NCBI GenBank assembly: GCA_947487745.1
Contig: CANKXQ010000028.1
Span: forward strand, 1-11,220
Length of the DNA: 11,220 bases
DNA from: Spartobacteria bacterium
GTDB taxonomy: Bacteria > Verrucomicrobiota > Verrucomicrobiia > Chthoniobacterales > Terrimicrobiaceae
Direction of reading: 5' to 3'
Under the pieces are notes generated by a model, which saw nothing but the letters and a program-made list of their open reading frames with translations, made no database searches and had not been told where the DNA came from. Each line of letters begins with the position of its first letter. Within the stretch, counting starts at the first letter, position 1. The position numbers and the translations under genes were made by a program. Below are positions 7,136 to 11,220 of the stretch, piece by piece.

Positions 7136-9121
7136 TTACCAGTCGCGGAGGACATCTTGCGAGGATTGCTGTTGTTCGATGAGGTTCACCTTCTCCTCCT
7201 CACCACGCAGGGAGTTGAGAAGAGCGCGGGCCTGACTCGGGCTGATCTGCCCCTCCTTCTCCTCCTCGGCAGCTTCACCGGGCTGGGGCTGCTGGCCAGG
7301 CTGGGGAGTTGGTTGAGGTTGCTGCTGCTCATTGGCAGTCTTCAGCTCGCCTTCTTTTTTGTCGCCGGGAGTGGGCGACGGAGCAGGCTTGGGTGATTGG
7401 TTGGGCTGTTTGGATTGATCGGACTTATCGGTCCGATCCGACTTATCGGACTGATCTTTTTGCTGCTCGTCTTTCTTTTGTTGGTCGTCCTTTTGGTCCT
7501 TTGAGTCTTGCTTTTGTTGGTCGCTATTTTCCTCGTTCTTTGAGTCTTTCTGGTCGTTTTTCTGGTCCTGCTTTTGCTGGTCTTTTTGATCCTGCTGCTG
7601 CTTGTCCTTTTGCTGGTCGTTTTGGTCTTTTTGATCCTGATTTTTCTGATCCTGCTGTTTTTGCTGTTGCTCCTGTTTCTCGAGGTCTTCGAGGAGCTTT
7701 TTGGTGATGTCGCGATTTTGGGAAGCGAGTTTGTTGTCCGGGTTCAATCGGAGGGTTTCCTCGTAATGTTCGAGAGCGTTTTTCCAATTGGTCTTCTTGG
7801 CATCACTTTCCTTGGCAGCCTCGCCTTTTCGCACAAGGGAATTGGCAAGGTTGTAGGAAGCATCCTCGCGTAGCTTTTGGTCCTCCGCGAGGAGGGCATC
7901 TGTGAAGTGTGCGATGGCTTTTTCAAAGTCGCCGGTTTTGTAGGCGGCCGCTCCCGAGTTGAATTGGAGAGCTTTGGATGCGGGCTGATTTTTAAGCTGC
8001 TCTTGGAAGGCTGTTCCCGCCTTTTCGAAGTCGCCGTTCTTGTATTCATCCAATCCCGATTGGGCCTGGGTGCAGGGAACGAAACTTAAGAAAAGGGCCA
8101 CCATCACGGAAGATCGACGGCGGCGATCACCTGGCAAAAGGGACATCGCGAGGCAGGCCGCGGCTGCGGCAAGAGGCCATTGGTAACGCTCGATCGGTTG
8201 ACGGGAGCTAAAGACTCCCGTTTCGCTAAGCTCCATCGGCTCGATCCCTTTTTGAAAAATCTCACGGGCGGCATCAGGACCTATGAGCGTAAAAAATCCT
8301 CCCGTTGCTGAAGCGATTTCCTTCAACCGGGAATCGTCGAGTTTGGATGTGACCGGCTTGCCTGCGCTGTCTCGAACGAAATCCTGGCGTCCGTCATCAA
8401 GCCGGATCGGGATCAGAGAGCCTTCGGGCGACCCGATGCCGACAGTAAAAATACGAATCCCCTCGCCTGCAGCCTGCTTGGCGGCGGCAATGCCATCAGC
8501 GGCAAGTTCCTCGCCATCTGTCAAAATGATCAGCGCGCGGGTTTGTCCCTCGGCTTTGCCAAACGCCTCGCGGGCTGCGGTGACAGCAGCCGCGATGTTG
8601 GTGCCACCCTTGGGAATAACTGTCGTATCCAGTTCATCGAGAGCGTTGGTGACGGCATTGTAGTCAAGCGTGAGCGGAGCCTGCAAAAATGCGGAACCGG
8701 CGAAGGCGACAAGCCCGATACGGTCGCCCTGAAGAAGCCTGACCAAATCCTGCGTGAAAAGTTTGGCACGGGCGAGTCGGGTGGGCGCCATGTCCGTCGC
8801 GAGCATGCTGCGCGAGGTATCGATCGCCACGATGACATCGCGGCCTTTTTGTTTCGTTTCTTTTTCAATGAAGCCGTAGCGAGGCTCTGCGAGCGCCACG
8901 ATCGCAAGGGCGAGGGAAGCGACAAGAAGCGACGCACGCAGGATGCGCCGCAAGGGACTCACAGATCCGGACAGTTGCTCGCGAAGGCGCACTGCGACAA
9001 TTTTTGCAACAAGAGCCTGAGCTCGCTTGTGGGACCATAAAAACAGTCCCGCGATGAGCGGCAAAACCAAAAGGGCCCAGAGCCAATGCGGGGCGCCGAA
9101 TGTCAGGGCAGTCGTCTCCAT
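7136..9121 (-). CDS. batB: BatB-BatC fusion: VWA domain protein with TPRs and Q/D/K-rich tail
   Basis: Inner-membrane protein of 661 aa joining two usually separate Bat proteins. Residues 1-330 are BatB: TM helices at about 12-29 and 60-78, then a VWA domain with a complete MIDAS (DTSRS 101-105, T174, D202) and a TM helix at about 316-329. A basic stretch (RRRR, 333-336) and a second hydrophobic segment (about 338-352), resembling a retained BatC signal peptide, bring the chain back out. TPR repeats (about 355-465) follow, then a Gln/Asp/Lys-rich tract (482-571) and a Pro/Gln linker. The end (ISPSQARALLNSLRGEEEKV...) resembles the conserved BatC C-terminus. Topology places VWA and TPRs on the same, periplasmic, side. 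The gene overlaps batA by 19 bp, and no Shine-Dalgarno is visible. An intact MIDAS implies metal-dependent ligand binding. Confidence 0.92.
   Translation of the reverse strand: METTALTFGAPHWLWALLVLPLIAGLFLWSHKRAQALVAKIVAVRLREQLSGSVSPLRRILRASLLVASLALAIVALAEPRYGFIEKETKQKGRDVIVAIDTSRSMLATDMAPTRLARAKLFTQDLVRLLQGDRIGLVAFAGSAFLQAPLTLDYNAVTNALDELDTTVIPKGGTNIAAAVTAAREAFGKAEGQTRALIILTDGEELAADGIAAAKQAAGEGIRIFTVGIGSPEGSLIPIRLDDGRQDFVRDSAGKPVTSKLDDSRLKEIASATGGFFTLIGPDAAREIFQKGIEPMELSETGVFSSRQPIERYQWPLAAAAACLAMSLLPGDRRRRSSVMVALFLSFVPCTQAQSGLDEYKNGDFEKAGTAFQEQLKNQPASKALQFNSGAAAYKTGDFEKAIAHFTDALLAEDQKLREDASYNLANSLVRKGEAAKESDAKKTNWKNALEHYEETLRLNPDNKLASQNRDITKKLLEDLEKQEQQQKQQDQKNQDQKDQNDQQKDKQQQDQKDQQKQDQKNDQKDSKNEENSDQQKQDSKDQKDDQQKKDEQQKDQSDKSDRTDKSDQSKQPNQSPKPAPSPTPGDKKEGELKTANEQQQPQPTPQPGQQPQPGEAAEEEKEGQISPSQARALLNSLRGEEEKVNLIEQQQSSQDVLRDW
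7409..7678 (-). repeat. Low-complexity (DQK/QQK)n coding repeat
   Basis: About 90 codons (residues 482-571 of the fusion) use almost only Gln, Asp, Lys, Asn, Glu and Ser. The plus strand shows imperfect reiterations of tggtc, tttttgatcctg and ttgctg, and a final near-duplicate unit around 7419-7454 (KSDRTDKSDQS). The segment is highly charged and probably disordered. Units are degenerate rather than exact, so it is not a clean microsatellite. Confidence 0.85.
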
Positions 9122-10116
9122 ACGGTTTGGGAAAGCAGGATTTCAAGAGCGAGGCAAGCGATACCAGGGATGAGGAACCACATGAAGAGGTCGCGGTATT
9201 GCGCGGTCTTTTCGACTTCGACCTTCGATTTTTCCAGCTTGTCGATTTCTCCAAAAATCGAACGCAACGAGTTGGTATCGGTCGCACGGAAATACTGACC
9301 ACTCGTCATGGCAGCGATTTCCTGAAGGGTCTTTTCGTCAAACTTGACCAACACATTGCGATAGACGGTTCGTCCAAATTGGTTGGTGAGCGGAAAGGGC
9401 GCCTCGCCCTCAGTGCCCGCTCCGATTGTATAAATACGGATGCCGAGCGCCTTGGCCGCCTCGGCCGCGGTGAGGGGCTGAACCTTACCGGCATTGTTGT
9501 CGCCATCCGTGAGAACCACGATGAGTTTCGTCTTCGCCTCCTTGTCCTTGAGACGGTTTGCAGCGGATGCGATTGCGGATCCAATGGCGGTGCCGTCCTC
9601 AACCAATCCGATACGCAGACGCTCGAGATTCCGGATCAGCCAATCGTGATCAAGCGTGAGCGGACTGACAAGATAGGGGCGCCCGGCAAAGGCGACCAGC
9701 CCGATACGGTCATTCGGACGCTCACGGATGAACTGTTCGGTGACGAGCTTGACCGCGTCGATGCGGTTGGCGCGGCGACTACCGATCGTGAAATCCTCCG
9801 CCAGCATCGAGCGGGAGACATCCAGCACGAGCATGATATCCACGCCTGTGGCCTGCACGCGGGTGGTCACGCGGCCGAGCTGCGGACGGGCCAGTGCCAC
9901 AAGGAAGAATGCCAGCGCCAAATAGGTCAGTGCCGCCAAAAATGCCCCTGCCCGGCTGCGTCGGCGATTGCCGATTTTTGCCAGCATCGCAGTATTCGAG
10001 AATGTAACGCCTGCTGTGCCGCCGAATTTACCTTTCAGCCAGGCAAGAATCGGTATGGTGAGAAGCAGGAGCAAAACCCAAGGATGGGCAAATGCGAAGC
10101 CTGACAAGGCACTCAT
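9103..10116 (-). CDS. batA: BatA, VWA domain membrane protein
   Basis: Inner-membrane VWA protein, 337 aa, at the normal BatA length. The N-terminal Bat-type region has TM helices at about 12-28 and 57-76. The VWA domain follows with an intact MIDAS: DVSRS (99-103), T176 in GTAIGSAI, and D204 in LTDGDNN. A C-terminal TM helix (about 310-329) closes the protein. The VWA domain is predicted to face the periplasm and to bind a partner through a divalent metal. The start ATG overlaps the stop of the DUF4381-type gene in an ATGA and has a full GGAGGT ribosome-binding site 5 bp upstream, the best in the operon. It is clearly paralogous to the VWA part of the next gene (shared GLVAFAG and PLTLD motifs). 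Family assignment is firm; the ligand is unknown. Confidence 0.95.
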   Translation of the reverse strand: MSALSGFAFAHPWVLLLLLTIPILAWLKGKFGGTAGVTFSNTAMLAKIGNRRRSRAGAFLAALTYLALAFFLVALARPQLGRVTTRVQATGVDIMLVLDVSRSMLAEDFTIGSRRANRIDAVKLVTEQFIRERPNDRIGLVAFAGRPYLVSPLTLDHDWLIRNLERLRIGLVEDGTAIGSAIASAANRLKDKEAKTKLIVVLTDGDNNAGKVQPLTAAEAAKALGIRIYTIGAGTEGEAPFPLTNQFGRTVYRNVLVKFDEKTLQEIAAMTSGQYFRATDTNSLRSIFGEIDKLEKSKVEVEKTAQYRDLFMWFLIPGIACLALEILLSQTVWRRLP

Positions 10117-10643
10117 GCCGGACCTCCCGATTTGTCAGACTGCGCTTCGCCCCGCACCAAACGGGCGGCTATGTCCAGAAGGTCGAGCATTTCGCGCTCG
10201 CCGGCCTCCGCTCTCGCAAATTTCAGAAGGTCGGTTTTTTCGAGAAATACGGTGAGCCCCGCTTTTTCGTTATCCGTGAAAAGCGCATTTCCCCGGATGG
10301 AGTTGAGAAATTCCAATGAGGTCTGGGTGGTCGCCCCCAAGCGATGCTCAGCGCGAATATAAGTGCGGATCGAATCGGAAACCGTGACGCCGAATGCATA
10401 GGGATCGGCTCCTGAGATCCCGCTGCGCAGGGCCTCGAGCGCGGCGAGCGCTCTCTGACGATTCGTTAGCTGTGCGGGCTTGCGAACGAGGAGTTTTTTG
10501 AGCAGCCACACGATTCCGGCAAGGATCACAAGCAAAGCAACCCCGGCGGCAATCGTCATCCAGAGCGGATACGGCCAAAACCAGACAGGCCCGACGATGT
10601 CGTTCAGCGGGGCGGGAGTGGGACTTGGTGCGGCAGGGTTCAT
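10113..10643 (-). CDS. DUF4381-type single-pass membrane protein of the Bat operon
   Basis: A small protein of 176 aa. The N-terminus is Pro-rich and contains NDIVGPVWFWPYPLW, close to the signature seen at the start of DUF4381 proteins. One TM helix (about 28-48) is followed by a basic cytoplasmic stretch (KKLLVRKP) and a helical domain of about 110 residues with DSIRTYIRAEHRLGA, TSLEFL and LLKFA, also characteristic of this family. DUF4381 genes lie between DUF58 and VWA genes in many MoxR/Bat clusters; no biochemical function is established. Its ATG overlaps the DUF58 stop (ATGA), and its own stop overlaps the batA start the same way, so the three are likely coupled. Probably an assembly or adaptor subunit, which is inference. 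Confidence 0.85.
   Translation of the reverse strand: MNPAAPSPTPAPLNDIVGPVWFWPYPLWMTIAAGVALLVILAGIVWLLKKLLVRKPAQLTNRQRALAALEALRSGISGADPYAFGVTVSDSIRTYIRAEHRLGATTQTSLEFLNSIRGNALFTDNEKAGLTVFLEKTDLLKFARAEAGEREMLDLLDIAARLVRGEAQSDKSGGPA
10122..10127 (-). promoter_or_regulatory. Consensus Shine-Dalgarno of batA
   Basis: GGAGGT on the minus strand, 5 bp before the batA ATG, lies inside the last codons of the upstream gene. It stands out because the other start codons in this window have weak or no such site, so batA may be translated more independently than its neighbours. Confidence 0.75.
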
Positions 10644-11220
10644 GCGGCGAGTCGGCGTTCGCGTTGATCAAAAAACGCCCGGAGCGGGATCAAATAATCT
10701 TCGGCCGTGGAAAGATGCACGACATCCACGCGCCGACTTCGCAGGAGCCGATCCAGCGTCCTCATGCGCTCTTCGTTGAGTTCAAACAAACCCCGCCGCA
10801 CGGCTCGGCTCGAGGTGTTCACATCGATCTGCGCACCGGTTTCCGCATCTTCCAGAGTGACGATGCCGACATCGGGCAGCTCGCTCTCTCCGGGATCCGT
10901 GACCGGCCTGGCAACCCAATCATGACGCCTGCTGGTAACCGTGAGCGCCTTCGTAAAGTCAGGAGCCATGAAGTCCGAGATCATGAAAACCACAGCGCGG
11001 CGAGAGATGACACGGTTCATGTAATCCAGCGCTCCCGCGAGATTCGTCCCCCTACCCTTGGGCTCGAAATAGAGCATTTCGCGAATCAAACGCAGCGTGT
11101 GCAGGCGGCCTTTCTTCGGCGGAATGAAGAGCTCCACCTCATTGGTGAAGAGTAGCAGCCCAACCTTGTCGTTGTTGTTGATGGCACTGAACGCAAGGAT
11201 CGAGGCCACCTCGGCGGCAA
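10640..11220 (-). CDS. DUF58 (VWA-like) protein, 5' end outside window
   Basis: The frame is open to the right edge, so only the C-terminal 192 residues of a roughly 300-aa protein are visible. The translation continues upstream of the GTG at 11209 as AAEVASILAFS, so that GTG is an internal valine codon. Motifs fit DUF58: DKVGLLLF, GRGTNLAGALDYM (carrying the MIDAS-like Thr), AVVFMISDF (the following Asp) and the ending DVVHLSTAEDYLIPLRAFF. DUF58 proteins are cytoplasmic or membrane-associated VWA-like partners of MoxR AAA+ ATPases, and a moxR gene would normally sit immediately upstream, outside this window. The gene leads the visible part of the Bat operon and overlaps the next ATG by 4 bp. 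Confidence 0.92.
   Translation of the reverse strand, partial: AAEVASILAFSAINNNDKVGLLLFTNEVELFIPPKKGRLHTLRLIREMLYFEPKGRGTNLAGALDYMNRVISRRAVVFMISDFMAPDFTKALTVTSRRHDWVARPVTDPGESELPDVGIVTLEDAETGAQIDVNTSSRAVRRGLFELNEERMRTLDRLLRSRRVDVVHLSTAEDYLIPLRAFFDQRERRLAA

Noticed and set aside
7409..7678. Periodic T/G-rich pattern on the plus strand as a CRISPR or DNA satellite
   Set aside because: Units are irregular and maintain one minus-strand reading frame with Q/D/K codons, so this is a protein low-complexity region. There are no spacers.
9100..10104. Long plus-strand open frame of 334 codons opposite batA
   Set aside because: It mirrors batA on the opposite strand, its composition is antisense-like (many His, Arg and Gly), and it has no domain, signal or ribosome-binding site. 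BatA has a full VWA motif set.

Overview
The window is one strand-coherent block: every gene that can be supported lies on the minus strand, so transcription runs from high to low coordinates. Signal peptides, an outer-membrane beta-barrel, an OPX/Wza-type exporter and periplasmic TPR proteins indicate a diderm (Gram-negative) bacterium. GC content is moderate, Shine-Dalgarno sequences are mostly weak or absent, and a VWA-TPR fusion is accompanied by a TPR-SH3 protein. Together these suggest a member of the PVC group, perhaps Verrucomicrobiota, but the assignment rests on gene style only.

Right part (about 11220 to 4583): a tightly packed Bat (Bacteroides aerotolerance-type) operon. In transcription order it encodes a DUF58 protein (cut by the window edge), a small DUF4381-type membrane protein, BatA (VWA), a BatB-BatC fusion (VWA plus TPRs plus a long Q/D/K-rich tail), BatD (oxygen-tolerance family) and a BatE-like TPR/SH3 protein. 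Junctions are ATGA overlaps, overlaps of about 20 bp, or very short gaps, so the genes are probably translationally coupled. All products are predicted to be anchored in the inner membrane with VWA, TPR or SH3 domains in the periplasm. A MoxR-type ATPase would be expected just beyond the right edge, but it is not visible here.

Middle (4582 to 4361): a tRNA-Gly(GCC) gene with encoded CCA, preceded by a good sigma70-type promoter with an AT-rich UP-like tract. No intrinsic terminator is visible on either side. A 14-bp perfect palindrome lies between the tRNA and the next operon.

Left part (4360 to 1): a polysaccharide-export cassette. It encodes an outer-membrane beta-barrel protein, a Wza-family (OPX) protein that lacks both a lipobox cysteine and a C-terminal membrane helix, and a Wzz/Wzc-type tyrosine autokinase that runs off the left edge. 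The OPX and barrel pair suggests that polymer crosses the outer membrane through a separate porin rather than through Wza itself. This is the most interesting mechanistic idea in the window. Nothing else looks like an undescribed system.
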